Below, piece by piece: positions 18,735-28,474 of a stretch of DNA of 64,000 nucleotides. Below the pieces are notes generated by a model. That model was not told where the DNA came from, searched no databases, and saw only the letters and a program-made list of their open reading frames with translations. The number at the start of each line of letters is the position of its first letter. The stretch's first letter is position 1. Source of the stretch: Infirmifilum sp. NZ (GTDB lineage: Archaea > Thermoproteota > Thermoprotei > Thermofilales > Thermofilaceae); assembly GCF_022693705.1 (NCBI RefSeq), contig NZ_CP094288.1:1070443-1134442 (forward strand). Direction: 5' to 3'. Made by a program: the position numbers and the translations under genes.

Positions 18735-20939
18735 ATGGTTCGCTACAAACAGGTCTCAGATATCATCAAGATAATGAGGAACGTTGAGCAAGTGAGGAAT
18801 ATAGGTACCCTAGCGCATGTTGATCACGGCAAAACGACGACTTCTGACTCACTGCTCATGGGTGCTGGAATCCTGAGCCCCAAGGTGGCTGGCCAAGCGT
18901 TGGCTCTGGACTACGTCGAGATCGAGCAACTTAGACAAATGACAGTGAAAGCTGCTAACGTGTCGCTTTACCACGAATGGCAGGGTAAGCCTTATGTAAT
19001 CAACCTCGTAGATACTCCCGGGCACGTAGACTTCACCGGACACGTTACTAGGAGCCTTCGAATGATGGATGGAGGCATAGTAGTTGTAGATGCTGTCGAA
19101 GGCATTATGACACAGACCGAGACCGTCGTGAGGCAGGCTTTACAGGAGTACGTTAGGCCGTTGCTATACATAAACAAAGTAGACAGGCTTATAAAGGAGC
19201 TAAGGTTAGAGCCAAGGGAAATCCAGCAGCGGTTTGTAGAGATCGTTAAGGAGTTTAACGGTCTGATAGAGCTTTACGCAGACAAAGAGTTCAGGGATAA
19301 ATGGAAGGTCGATTTCGCAAAGGGCCAGGTCGCATTCGGTAGCGCTTTGCACAAGTGGGGGCTCACAGTACCCCTAGCTGCAGAGAAGGGGGTAAAGTTC
19401 GACTACATAATCGACGCATACATGCACGACAACAAAGAGCAGCTTGCACAGGAGTTCCCGCTCTACGTGGCTCTGCTCGACATGGTCGTAGAGCATATAC
19501 CCAATCCGAGGGAAGCCCAGAGGTACAGGGTACCCAAGCTCTGGCGTGGCGATTTGAATAGTGAAATAGGAAAGGCAATGCTGGAGTGCGACCCCGATGG
19601 TCCGACGGTCGTTGCGGTGAGCAAGATAACCATAGACCCGCATGCCGGGCACGTTGCTACCGGCAGAGTTTTTAGCGGTACTGTGACAGAGGGGCAAGAA
19701 GTTTACCTTGTAAATGCTAAGGATACCGCTAGAGTCCTGCAGGTAGGTCTATACATGGGGCCGTATCGAGAGAAAACCGACCAGATCTCGGCCGGAAACA
19801 TAGTTGCTATGCTTGGGCTGGAGAAAGCCAGGGCCGGCGAAACCGTCGTAGACACAAGGTTCAAGGAAGCTATGGTGCCCTTCGAGCACCTGGCCTATGT
19901 CGCTGAGCCTGTGGTAACGATTGCTCTAGAACCGAAGAAGAGCAGCGATCTGCCTAAACTGGTTGATATTCTTCGAAAGCTCGCTATTGAGGATCCAACT
20001 CTAAAAGTGTATATCAACCAAGAAACGGGCGAGTACCTCCTAAGCGGAGTTGGCACACTGCACCTCGAGATAACGCTTTGGGAGCTCAAGCAGAGAACAG
20101 GCATCGACATCGTGACCTCGCCGCCTATAGTACGGTACAGAGAGACTATCCGCGAAAAAGGCCAGGTGTTCGAGGGTAAATCCCCCAACAAGCACAATAA
20201 GCTATACTTCTATGCCGAACCCCTCAACGAGGAGACGATAAAGCTCCTTCAAGAGGGTAAGGTCTACCCAGACCAGGATTGGCGTGAAAGAGCGTCTATT
20301 CTAAGGGAGTACGCTGGCTGGGATACTGATGAAGCTAGAAATATCTGGGACATCGACGAGAACTTCAACATAATCGTAAACAAGACAACGGGCATACAGT
20401 ACCTCAGAGAGGTGCGGGACACAATAATTCAGGGCTTCAGATGGACTATGGAGGCTGGTCCACTGGCACAAGAGCCCGTAAGAGGCGTAAAGGTGGTCTT
20501 GGTTGACGCTGTTCTTCACGAGGACCCAGCGCATAGAGGTCCCGCGCAGATAATGCCAGCCACGAAGAACAGCATAATGGCGACTTTGCTATCGGCCAAA
20601 CCCACTCTTCTAGAGCCCATACTGAAAGTGGATGTCAAAGTGCCGACAACTCACGTAAGCGGGGTTCTAAATGTCCTAAACAGACATAGAGGTAAGATAA
20701 TAGGAATGGAAGAGAAAGGGATGATCATGCGCGTCCTCGCAGAGCTTCCTGTGGCTGAAAGCTTCAACATAGCCGATGAGTTACGCGAAGCAACGCAAGG
20801 TAGGGCTTTCTTCGCTTATGAATTCTACCGCTGGGCCCCTGTCCCCGCATCGCAACTAGAAGAGATCGCTCTTGCTATAAGGGAACGCAAGGGGTTGCCA
20901 AAGCGGCTCCCGAGAATTGAAGACTTTATCGGACCTTAG
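18735..20939 (+). CDS. fusA: translation elongation factor aEF-2
   Basis: This factor of about 734 residues drives GTP-dependent ribosome translocation. The G domain has AHVDHGKTT (G1), DTPGHVDF (G3) and NKVDR (G4). The C-terminal domain includes EDPAHRGPAQ, where the His should be converted to diphthamide. The ATG at 18735 matches the usual MVRYKQ start; the ten codons upstream look like 5' leader. An ATCTTATATG box at about 18687-18696 is a plausible promoter. Confidence 0.96.
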   Translation: MVRYKQVSDIIKIMRNVEQVRNIGTLAHVDHGKTTTSDSLLMGAGILSPKVAGQALALDYVEIEQLRQMTVKAANVSLYHEWQGKPYVINLVDTPGHVDFTGHVTRSLRMMDGGIVVVDAVEGIMTQTETVVRQALQEYVRPLLYINKVDRLIKELRLEPREIQQRFVEIVKEFNGLIELYADKEFRDKWKVDFAKGQVAFGSALHKWGLTVPLAAEKGVKFDYIIDAYMHDNKEQLAQEFPLYVALLDMVVEHIPNPREAQRYRVPKLWRGDLNSEIGKAMLECDPDGPTVVAVSKITIDPHAGHVATGRVFSGTVTEGQEVYLVNAKDTARVLQVGLYMGPYREKTDQISAGNIVAMLGLEKARAGETVVDTRFKEAMVPFEHLAYVAEPVVTIALEPKKSSDLPKLVDILRKLAIEDPTLKVYINQETGEYLLSGVGTLHLEITLWELKQRTGIDIVTSPPIVRYRETIREKGQVFEGKSPNKHNKLYFYAEPLNEETIKLLQEGKVYPDQDWRERASILREYAGWDTDEARNIWDIDENFNIIVNKTTGIQYLREVRDTIIQGFRWTMEAGPLAQEPVRGVKVVLVDAVLHEDPAHRGPAQIMPATKNSIMATLLSAKPTLLEPILKVDVKVPTTHVSGVLNVLNRHRGKIIGMEEKGMIMRVLAELPVAESFNIADELREATQGRAFFAYEFYRWAPVPASQLEEIALAIRERKGLPKRLPRIEDFIGP

Positions 20940-20950
20940 CTGCGCCTGGC

Positions 20951-22094
20951 TCATCCGCCCCCCTCACTTTTCTGAGAGCCCTCTAGCGGGGTCATGACTC
21001 CCCTTTTGGGGCTTTTTAGAAAGAGCTTCGCCGCGTTAGCACAGGCGCCCCAGTCTCTGCTGTGAGCTATGTTGCAGCTGGGGAAGCGGTGGTAGCGTTT
21101 CCCCAGCTCTACCCCCCATGCTCCGCAAACAGGGCACTGCTTCCCAGAGACATTGTCGCTCGGCTGGAACTGCCTCGCTCCATCATAGAGTGCTAGGTTC
21201 TCATGTCTCTCCGCGACCTTCAATAGGGTTCGCTGTAGCTTTGCTCCCCTCAGGCTCCCTCCCCGGAGCACAACTGCTACAATGACGGGGGTGTAGCCCC
21301 GGTCCCTCAGCTTCCTGACCAGATTCCGTAGCTCTCTGAACACGCCCTTAATCCAGTCGTCGCTCACCCTTTGAACCTTCCTCGACGCCCGCCTCGCAAC
21401 CCTCTCGGCGCGCTCCGGCATCAGGCTCATCTTCGCTCTCAACCTCTAGCGATCCTCAGAACCTCCTTCACTGCGTAGTCCTCTCTCCGCAGCTCTTCGA
21501 TAACTCTCTCTTCCTTGAACCTCTGGAAGGCCTTATTCCGGTTGCCCAGCCCGGAGTAGCTGGTCATAATAGCCGCAAGGAGTCTCAGCAGAGTCGTATT
21601 TGGAGGCTTAACCACGCGGTGCGCCAGTAGCCTCAACCCTCCCTTGCAGTGAGTTGCAACGTGAGCCTAATGTCGTCGAATCGCTCCAAGTCCTCAAGCA
21701 CGGGCCCTGGCAGACAGACGGAACGTAGAGCTCGTCCCTCGAGGCGTTAAGCACCTCAAGGGCATTGATTGCGCCGTGCAATATCTCGCCGTTGCCGACC
21801 AATGCTTCTTTTCACGAAGTCTGCGAGACGCCGCCTCTCCGGCCCCGAGGCAGTTTGCCTGGTGTTCTTCGTGGCGAAGGACTTGCTGAGCGGCTTGGGC
21901 TGCCTTAGGCGCCACAGATTTCTAGCGAGGCTAACCAGCTTGAGCCACCTCGACACGCTCTTCCAGACCCCTCTGCTCACTCGACCATCATGGCTAAATG
22001 TGAGAGGGGGTTGTAATCGTTCGCACAAGCTGTGACTAATAGAAACATAGCCCAAAGGCTTTGCTCGAACACCCTCCCGCAATCCCCTCTCCAA
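20951..22094 (-). pseudogene. decayed TnpB-like (OrfB, IS200/IS605-type) relic
   Basis: Fragments of one protein can be read in successive frames on the minus strand. The C-terminal piece (20951-21442) holds a zinc-ribbon CPVCG ... C and the RDWGACANAAK ending typical of TnpB. A preceding piece (21439-21636) joins it through a one-base overlap frameshift. Further N-terminal pieces around 21608-21802 and 21756-22094 need more shifts or cross stops; near 21645 the reading frame changes again. No TnpA, terminal hairpins or target duplication are seen. The N-terminal extent is uncertain, and the element is most likely dead. Confidence 0.6.
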
Positions 22095-22196
22095 GCCCTC
22101 ATGATACAGGGAGTGCGCGGGCCGAACGCGGGAGGAGACAAGGGAAAAACTGAAAAAGCACCATTGCTGGCCTTAAAATGTACGGAAAAAAGAGCT

Positions 22197-23813
22197 CTAA
22201 GAGAGCTTATCGGAAATTTCCCTGAACCTCTGGGAGAGCTTTCGAAGCTCGCCATCAATTCTCTCGATTCTCTCTTGATACTCTTTCTTCTCGAGTCTCC
22301 CAACTCTATAATCCCTTTCAGTCCTCTCGAGTTCACTGAGTTTCTCTCGAATGAGAGCACTAACTGACTGAAGTTCAGCGGCTATCCTCCGCCCCTCATC
22401 ACCAAGCTGACCTAAAATTTTTGCCACCTCGGTTTCGAGCGAGCTGTCCTTCTTCTCATATTCTCGAATCGCAGACGTAATCCTGGCTGTTCCGGCCCGC
22501 CTCTCCCTTAAGCCACGCAGGTGCTCTATTGTCGAAAGCAGCAGCTCTTCCCGACGCGAGAGGTTCCTTTGTAGCTTCTCAAGGAGTTCGCGGGGGAGAG
22601 CCGTCTGCTCGAGGACTTTTTTCTTAGCTTTCTCAACGGGTCTGTGTTGCAACCGGGCAAGCGCGTAGATGCCACCTCCAACCGCGGCAATCAGGATAAC
22701 GAACAGAAGAGACGTGTATCCTGAAGACTGTTGCTGGAGTGAAATACCGGTTACTGGAATGCTGGGATATGTGTCCGGTAAGAAGAGAGGGCCGATGGGT
22801 TTAAGTGAATAGCAGTGCATCGCGTTCTCAATGCTTTCCTCTGCTACAAACTCCGCCGGTAGTTTTAAAGTTCCCCTGATGCATACCTTAACGCGGTAAT
22901 TCGTGACCGTTGCCCCCCATCCAAGGAATGCATTTATGCTTGAAGACTGGTTCACGTGATACCTTAAGGTCAAGGTCGTTCGTTGCCCCCTCATCTGCAC
23001 AGATGACATTAGGTTCAGCACTACGAGCGTGGAGTCAGAGTAATTGTACGTTCTCCAGTAAGTGGCAGGGTAGGGACCGAGTACTCCGGATGCGCCGTCA
23101 AACGCGTAGCCTTTCGGGAGGTTCAGTGAAAGCGTTGATATTGGGTAGTTTGAGAGTGCCACTATCTCTATGGAGTCGAGGAATACGAATCTCCCAGGCT
23201 CTATGAGGATAGTCCTGTTGAGCTCCGCTATTTGCCCCACAGGAATCTGATAAATAGGAGCCTCGCCTTTGACGATGTCCAGTGAGCCCGGAGAGGCCGT
23301 GAGATTGTAGTTGATCTGAGAGCCCGTCACTTTTCCCAGCGTGGAGTTAAGGGTGACTCCCGATGCAAACGATGCTACTCCTGTCACATTCGTTACGTAT
23401 CCTAGAGGGCTGAGCGGGACGGGCAAGCTAACCTCTATTTTTTGATCCGTAGTGTTGATGGCGTTGAACACAAAAGTGAAGTTGACTCTGCTGACAGGAG
23501 TCTGGAACTTGAACGAGACTGTGTTCCCGTCCTTAACGCCTATTACTGGAGACTGCGAGGGGGGCCGTGCAAGTCCTAAAACCAGTTTATCCGTAAAGCC
23601 TGACAGGTTGAAGGAGATATACGTAACGGGGTTTTGGAGCTCTAAGCTATAGAATACCAGGCCATACCCGTACTCTAGTCTGGCAGTGACGGTGGCTTTC
23701 GCCGGAGGCATCGCCTGCGAAGTCGCGTACTGGGATATCGCAAGTACCGTGAGAACCAGCAGGGTGATACATCTGGCACTCAGGGTCACTTTACTCAAGC
23801 CAACCCCCTGCAC
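22197..23813 (-). CDS. secreted/membrane protein with one TM helix and a cytoplasmic coiled coil
   Basis: I do not recognise a named family. The protein has 538 residues from a GTG start; TTG 23798 or GTG 23789 would also fit. An N-terminal signal segment is at about residues 10-33. A large extracellular beta-rich region follows with many N-x-S/T sequons. One transmembrane helix lies at roughly 365-387. The last 150 residues are a charged, heptad-like coiled coil that should lie in the cytoplasm. It contains DYRVGRLEKKEYQERI, a short motif also found in the coiled-coil proteins at 50-51 kb. The topology would suit a sensor or a link between the envelope and a cytoplasmic scaffold. Confidence 0.75.
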   Translation of the reverse strand: MQGVGLSKVTLSARCITLLVLTVLAISQYATSQAMPPAKATVTARLEYGYGLVFYSLELQNPVTYISFNLSGFTDKLVLGLARPPSQSPVIGVKDGNTVSFKFQTPVSRVNFTFVFNAINTTDQKIEVSLPVPLSPLGYVTNVTGVASFASGVTLNSTLGKVTGSQINYNLTASPGSLDIVKGEAPIYQIPVGQIAELNRTILIEPGRFVFLDSIEIVALSNYPISTLSLNLPKGYAFDGASGVLGPYPATYWRTYNYSDSTLVVLNLMSSVQMRGQRTTLTLRYHVNQSSSINAFLGWGATVTNYRVKVCIRGTLKLPAEFVAEESIENAMHCYSLKPIGPLFLPDTYPSIPVTGISLQQQSSGYTSLLFVILIAAVGGGIYALARLQHRPVEKAKKKVLEQTALPRELLEKLQRNLSRREELLLSTIEHLRGLRERRAGTARITSAIREYEKKDSSLETEVAKILGQLGDEGRRIAAELQSVSALIREKLSELERTERDYRVGRLEKKEYQERIERIDGELRKLSQRFREISDKLS

Positions 23814-23987
23814 CCTACTTATACAGGAAATTTATTAGTTTCGCAAAAATGCATCCTGGCATTCTTTCATCCCCTAAACCTTCTCGACGTTACGACCGTA
23901 CCCTCTAATGATGTTCAAGCGGACAGCTCCTGGAGCAGGTGTTGTTTTTATTACGCCTTTTGTAACGCTTACAAGAAGTGTGTCGAC

Positions 23988-25271
23988 ATGAAGGTATTCA
24001 TAGAGACTTACGGATGCTGGCTCAACAAAGGAGAGAGCGAGATAATGAGGACGTTGCTGTCGCGTGCCGGCCACGTCTTCGTGGAGTCACCCGAGGTGGC
24101 AGACGTAGTTGTGGTAAATACGTGTGCCGTTAGGGGTGATACTGAGGTTAAAATATTCAGGAGGCTAAGGGAGCTGGAGGAGTTGAGGAAGAAGCTGGGC
24201 TTTAAGCTGGTCGTTGCAGGCTGCCTTGTGAACGTTCGACCAAAGTCCATATTATCGATCGCGCCCGAAGCAAGCCTCATAGAACCGGATTCTCTTGAAA
24301 AGATAGTCGAGGTTGTTCAAAACAGCGGGCAAGTTCTTGAGCTTAGAACTTACCCCCGTGCAAGAACCACACTGCCTGAGCACCGGGGAGGAGTAACCTA
24401 TGTTCTACCGGTCCAGTCGGGTTGCTTGGGGTCCTGCGCGTTCTGCATAGAATGGGTGACGAGAGGATTTGGCGTGAAAAGCTACACTGTGGAAGCTATC
24501 ATCGAGGCCGTTAAAGATGCAGTGAGAAAGGGGGCCAAGGAAGTTTACCTGGTGGGGCAGGACCTAGCGGCGTATGGCTACGACCTGGGCACGAACCTTG
24601 CAGGTCTAGTGAGGAGAATACTTGAGGAGGTTGACGGTGAGTACAGGATCAGAATAGGAATGATGGAGCCCATGTTACTTTCCAAGCAGCTCGACGCCCT
24701 TGTAGACTTGATGCACGACGGCAGGGTCTACAGGTACTTCCACATACCAGTACAGGCAGGAGACGATCGCGTTTTAAGGTTGATGAACCGCAAGTACACC
24801 GTCCGCGAGTACAAATCGCTGATCCAGAGAATACGCTCCGCCGGGTTTACCTCTAGCGTAGCGACGGACATCATAGTTGGCTTTCCGGGCGAAGACGAAG
24901 AGGCCTTTAAAAACACATTAAGACTAATAGAGGACGTTAAATTCGATAAAGTCCACGTGGCCAGGTACACCTTAAGGCCATTCACAAAGGGATACGTTAT
25001 GAGGGGCCTTCCAGAGCCTGTGAAAAAGGAGAGAAGCAGGATCGCCTCTGAGGTATCACTGCGAGTAGCTTACGAGGTGAATAAAGGGTACGTGGGACGC
25101 CTCTCCGACGTCTTGGTAAACTCGGTATCAGCAAAGGGGGATTTTGTTGGTAGAACCATCGAGTACAAGCCCGTGATCCTCAGGGGCTATGATCTCAAGC
25201 TGGGTGAGACGGTTAAGGTGAAGATAAGGGAGGCCACCCCACTAGCTCTCGTAGGAGATGTCGTAGATTAA
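23988..25271 (+). CDS. tRNA N6-threonylcarbamoyladenosine (t6A37) methylthiotransferase
   Basis: This 427-residue radical-SAM enzyme adds a methylthio group to t6A37 of ANN-decoding tRNAs (archaeal CDKAL1/MtaB type). The N-terminal methylthiotransferase domain has TYGCWLNKGES, NTCAVR and AGCL, giving three cluster cysteines. The radical-SAM cluster uses Cys146, Cys150 and Cys153 (CLGSCAFC). A TRAM domain occupies the last 60 or so residues. The length fits the archaeal family. Confidence 0.93.
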   Translation: MKVFIETYGCWLNKGESEIMRTLLSRAGHVFVESPEVADVVVVNTCAVRGDTEVKIFRRLRELEELRKKLGFKLVVAGCLVNVRPKSILSIAPEASLIEPDSLEKIVEVVQNSGQVLELRTYPRARTTLPEHRGGVTYVLPVQSGCLGSCAFCIEWVTRGFGVKSYTVEAIIEAVKDAVRKGAKEVYLVGQDLAAYGYDLGTNLAGLVRRILEEVDGEYRIRIGMMEPMLLSKQLDALVDLMHDGRVYRYFHIPVQAGDDRVLRLMNRKYTVREYKSLIQRIRSAGFTSSVATDIIVGFPGEDEEAFKNTLRLIEDVKFDKVHVARYTLRPFTKGYVMRGLPEPVKKERSRIASEVSLRVAYEVNKGYVGRLSDVLVNSVSAKGDFVGRTIEYKPVILRGYDLKLGETVKVKIREATPLALVGDVVD

Positions 25272-25315
25272 ACCTCAAGTAACTTGATTTCGAGGGGATT
25301 GGAAAGGAGAGATGG

Positions 25316-26614
25316 CTAAGCCCAGCTCAGTAAGTACTTCCTTTGCTCCTCAGTGAGCCTCTCGATCTTCACACCCAAGGACTTAAGTTTCAATGAGGCT
25401 ATCTTGCGGTCAATACTCTTTGGAAGCTTGTATACCTTCTTGTCCAGCCTGGCGCCTCTCTCAACCAGTAGTTTAACTGCTAGCGCCTGGTTCCCGAACG
25501 AGAGATCCATCACCTCGCTGGGGTGACCCTCGGCGGCAGCCAGGTTCACGAGCCTGCCCTCGGCTATAAGGTAAAGCCTTCTGCCGTCTGGTAGAGTGTA
25601 CTCTTCAACGTGCTCGTTTATCCTCCTCTTCCCCGTCGCGATCTTCTCGAGATCGCGCACAGAGATCTCAACGTTGAAGTGTCCGGCGTTAGCGAGAAGA
25701 GCTCCATCCTTCATGCGCAAAAAGTGCTCAGCTCGTACGACGTCGGTATTACCGGTTGCGGTGATGAACAGGTCTCCCATAGCCGCTGCTGTGGCCATAT
25801 CCGCAACGTTGAAGCCTTCGTAGTACGCTTCAAGCGCTTTTATGGGATCCACCTCAACTACCGTCACCCTCGCTCCCATGCCCCGCGCTCTCCACGCAAT
25901 GCCTCTTCCAACCCACCCGTACCCCACAACGACTACGTTCTTACCAGCCAGCAGGATATTTGTGGCTCTGAGTATTCCGTCGATCGACGACTGCCCGGTT
26001 CCAAACCTGTTGTCAAACATGAACTTAGTGAGTGAATCATTCACGGCGATGACGGGGTAGAGGAGTGTCCCCTCCTTCTCCAAAGCCCTTAGCCTTATAA
26101 CACCTGTGGTCGTCTCCTCAGTGCCTCCCCGTACTCTTCTGGCAAGACCCGGATTTAAGATGCTAGACCCTATCTCGTAGTCCAGCCCACCCTTCTCACC
26201 GAGAGCGATCTTATGTAGCATTACAGTTAAGTCTCCTCCATCATCCATAGTGATGTCGGGCTCGATGGATGCCGCGGACGCGATAGCCTCAAAGTACTCT
26301 CTCTCACTCATGCCGCGCCAAGCGTAAACATGAATGCCTTCTTGAACAAGGTAGGCAGCCACGTGATCCTGCGTGGATAGAGGGTTTGAAGCCGAAAGAG
26401 CAACCTCAGCCCCAGCGTCTCGGAGGGTCAGCATGAGGACGGCTGTCTCTTTTGTAACGTGCATACAGGCGGCGACTCTGACCCCTTTCAAGGGGCTTTC
26501 ACGCGAAAACCTCTCTCTTATGAGCCTTAGGACTGGCATCTGCCGCTCAGCCCACTCGACGGCGAGCCTGCCTTTATCAGCCAAGGATAAGTCACGAACC
26601 CTATACTCGGGCAC
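25316..26614 (-). CDS. ahcY: S-adenosyl-L-homocysteine hydrolase
   Basis: This enzyme of about 432 residues splits SAH into adenosine and homocysteine after methylation reactions. It has ACMHVTKETA near residue 50, the NDSLTKFMFDNRFGTGQSS substrate/catalytic block, and the NAD-binding VVVGYGWVGRG. I choose the GTG at 26614. A GGAGGGTGA ribosome site lies about 6 bases before it, and the TTG at 26617 is too close to that site. With MTAP and AdoMet synthetase it covers the SAM cycle. Confidence 0.95.
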   Translation of the reverse strand: MPEYRVRDLSLADKGRLAVEWAERQMPVLRLIRERFSRESPLKGVRVAACMHVTKETAVLMLTLRDAGAEVALSASNPLSTQDHVAAYLVQEGIHVYAWRGMSEREYFEAIASAASIEPDITMDDGGDLTVMLHKIALGEKGGLDYEIGSSILNPGLARRVRGGTEETTTGVIRLRALEKEGTLLYPVIAVNDSLTKFMFDNRFGTGQSSIDGILRATNILLAGKNVVVVGYGWVGRGIAWRARGMGARVTVVEVDPIKALEAYYEGFNVADMATAAAMGDLFITATGNTDVVRAEHFLRMKDGALLANAGHFNVEISVRDLEKIATGKRRINEHVEEYTLPDGRRLYLIAEGRLVNLAAAEGHPSEVMDLSFGNQALAVKLLVERGARLDKKVYKLPKSIDRKIASLKLKSLGVKIERLTEEQRKYLLSWA

Positions 26615-26671
26615 CAAATATCACCCTCCCGGCAAGAAGGGATTCTGCTAAAAAAACTTAGTGTGAGTGAG

Positions 26672-27472
26672 TTAAAGGAGTGCCTCGTCGAGGTATCTGG
26701 CGCACTGACAACGTCTCTCAGCGGGTATTCTAGGTATGAGATCCACCAGTAGTCTCCTAACCTTCTCAGTGTTCTCGGCCATAACGCGGGCCACCTCGTG
26801 AGCGGTGACGGGTTTTTCAGCCCATACATCGTAATCTGTGACCATAGCGATGTTGAGGAAGCACATTCGGGCTTCGCGAGCTAGGTTAACTTCAGGAACC
26901 AGTGTCATCCCGATAATGTCCGCGCCGAAGCTTCTCCATAGCCTGGACTCAGCCCGGGTGCTAAACCTAGGTCCCTCGATGCACACGTAGGTTCCTTTAT
27001 CGTGGACTCTTATACCCAGCCTTCGAGCGGACTCCATGCATAACGAGCGGAGCTCTGGGCAGAATGGATCAGCCATGGATACGTGGGCCACCACGGGCCC
27101 ATTGTAGAAGGTGAGTTCGCGCCCCTTCGTCATATCAATAAATTGGTCTGTACACACGAAGTCTCCAGGTTTGTAGTCCTCACGTAAGCTTCCAACCGCT
27201 GAGACAGAGATTAGCCTCTCTACACCGAGCTCTTTGAGGGCCCAGATATTGGCGCGGTAGTTGATCATGTGAGGCGGGATGCTGTGCCTTTTCCCGTGGC
27301 GGGGGAGAAAAGCAACCTTTACTCCCTTAATCTCACCAATCATGATCTCCGAAGAGGGGGCTCCGTAGGGAGTGTGCATCTTGTACTCCTGGACGTTCTC
27401 GAGGAAGTCTGGAGAGTAAAGGCCAGATCCTCCGATTATACCTATTTTTACTCGAGGAGGGGCTTGTGACAC
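26672..27472 (-). CDS. mtnP: S-methyl-5'-thioadenosine phosphorylase
   Basis: This 266-residue enzyme phosphorolyses methylthioadenosine to adenine and methylthioribose-1-phosphate. GIIGGSGLY starts the fold. [26 protein letters not shown] and [10 protein letters not shown] are diagnostic phosphorylase motifs. GMTLVPE is where MTAP enzymes bind the base and methylthio group. The GTG start is 27 bases after a TATA box, so this gene has its own promoter. Adenine from this step could feed the phosphoribosyltransferase encoded upstream. Confidence 0.94.
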   Translation of the reverse strand: MSQAPPRVKIGIIGGSGLYSPDFLENVQEYKMHTPYGAPSSEIMIGEIKGVKVAFLPRHGKRHSIPPHMINYRANIWALKELGVERLISVSAVGSLREDYKPGDFVCTDQFIDMTKGRELTFYNGPVVAHVSMADPFCPELRSLCMESARRLGIRVHDKGTYVCIEGPRFSTRAESRLWRSFGADIIGMTLVPEVNLAREARMCFLNIAMVTDYDVWAEKPVTAHEVARVMAENTEKVRRLLVDLIPRIPAERRCQCARYLDEALL

Positions 27473-27494
27473 AAGAAGTCAATTCTCAAGGCCG

Positions 27495-27503
27495 TATAAA
27501 ACT
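27495..27503 (-). promoter_or_regulatory. TATA-like promoter of the MTAP gene
   Basis: The minus strand reads GTTTTATAC here, centred 27 bases before the GTG at 27472. It lies in the 42-base gap after the MBL-fold gene. Confidence 0.55.
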
Positions 27504-27514
27504 TTTGGCAGTTT

Positions 27515-28474
27515 TTACAGACGTATGTTAATTTTATCATCTGAAGAGGCTGTAATTCCCAGTATCTCTTTAACGTACTCAGAAAACTCCTTCCTGAAGC
27601 CGCAAACAGGGATGACCACTTGGGACTCGCTCGCGGTCACGTACTCTACGAGCTGCCGGAAGTCCCCGTGGCTACTCAGCGGAACCCCCGTCTTAACCGC
27701 CCAACCAGTGAGCGATAGTGTGAAAACTTTCTTCGGGAACTTTCGTGAAAGTCGCGCTACAAGGGGGAATCCCTGCTTAGGTGTGTTGCTGATAGCGTAG
27801 CGCCCGAGTATCTCACCGAACTCCTCGTATACTTCATTGTACTTCGCGATCTCTGACTCCACGATGACAGGTATATGGGTGGACATGCTCAATAAAGCAG
27901 TTACCTCTTGGGCTACGCCAAGCCTCCTAGCCTTTAACACTACCTCGTCTCCCTCCCTCTCCTTTAAAATCGAGATGATCTTAGCGTAGATCTCTTTTCT
28001 TTCTGGAAAAACGTAATCAGGGCTACCATACGTCGCGTCGATCAGCACAACGTCTCCCTTTAGGGGCTTAGCCGGCTGGAGGACGACGCGTCTCTCGAGG
28101 TTAAAATCCCCCGTGTACACTACCGTCAGATCACCGATCACTACGCGGAATTGGAGGCTTCCGATAATATGTCCTGAATGAAAAGCCTCGATGCCTAAAC
28201 CTTCAACTTCCAGCGTTTCGCCCGGGTTGACCTCTATAATGTTTTTCAGCCTGCGAGCAGGGTCTATGATCCTTCTGGTTGCCGGGCTCATCAGTATATG
28301 AGTTTTCTGGGAGAGCTTTCGTAAAACGCTCGGCGAGTAATGATCCTGGTGCGCGTGCGAGACGAGGGTTACGGCCGGCTTGCCCGTTGGAAGCATGAGG
28401 GGGTCAAAAGCGATACTTAGTGAGTTATAGCCGAGAAAAACCCCTTTACTAACGATTACTTCTAGAGTTTTCAT
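27515..28474 (-). CDS. metallo-beta-lactamase-fold nuclease-like protein
   Basis: I start it at the ATG at 28474, which overlaps the upstream stop by 4 bases and gives 319 residues. The extra 47 codons upstream are antisense-like Arg-rich sequence inside the phosphoribosyltransferase gene. The metal-binding motif SHAHQDHY has His40, His42, Asp44 and His45, and later metal ligands are FHSGHIIGS and YTGDF. The C-terminal SSHGDFRQLVEYV resembles the beta-CASP/RNase-J/CPSF-like exonuclease group. A nucleic-acid phosphodiesterase role is likely but the substrate is unknown. Confidence 0.85.
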   Translation of the reverse strand: MKTLEVIVSKGVFLGYNSLSIAFDPLMLPTGKPAVTLVSHAHQDHYSPSVLRKLSQKTHILMSPATRRIIDPARRLKNIIEVNPGETLEVEGLGIEAFHSGHIIGSLQFRVVIGDLTVVYTGDFNLERRVVLQPAKPLKGDVVLIDATYGSPDYVFPERKEIYAKIISILKEREGDEVVLKARRLGVAQEVTALLSMSTHIPVIVESEIAKYNEVYEEFGEILGRYAISNTPKQGFPLVARLSRKFPKKVFTLSLTGWAVKTGVPLSSHGDFRQLVEYVTASESQVVIPVCGFRKEFSEYVKEILGITASSDDKINIRL

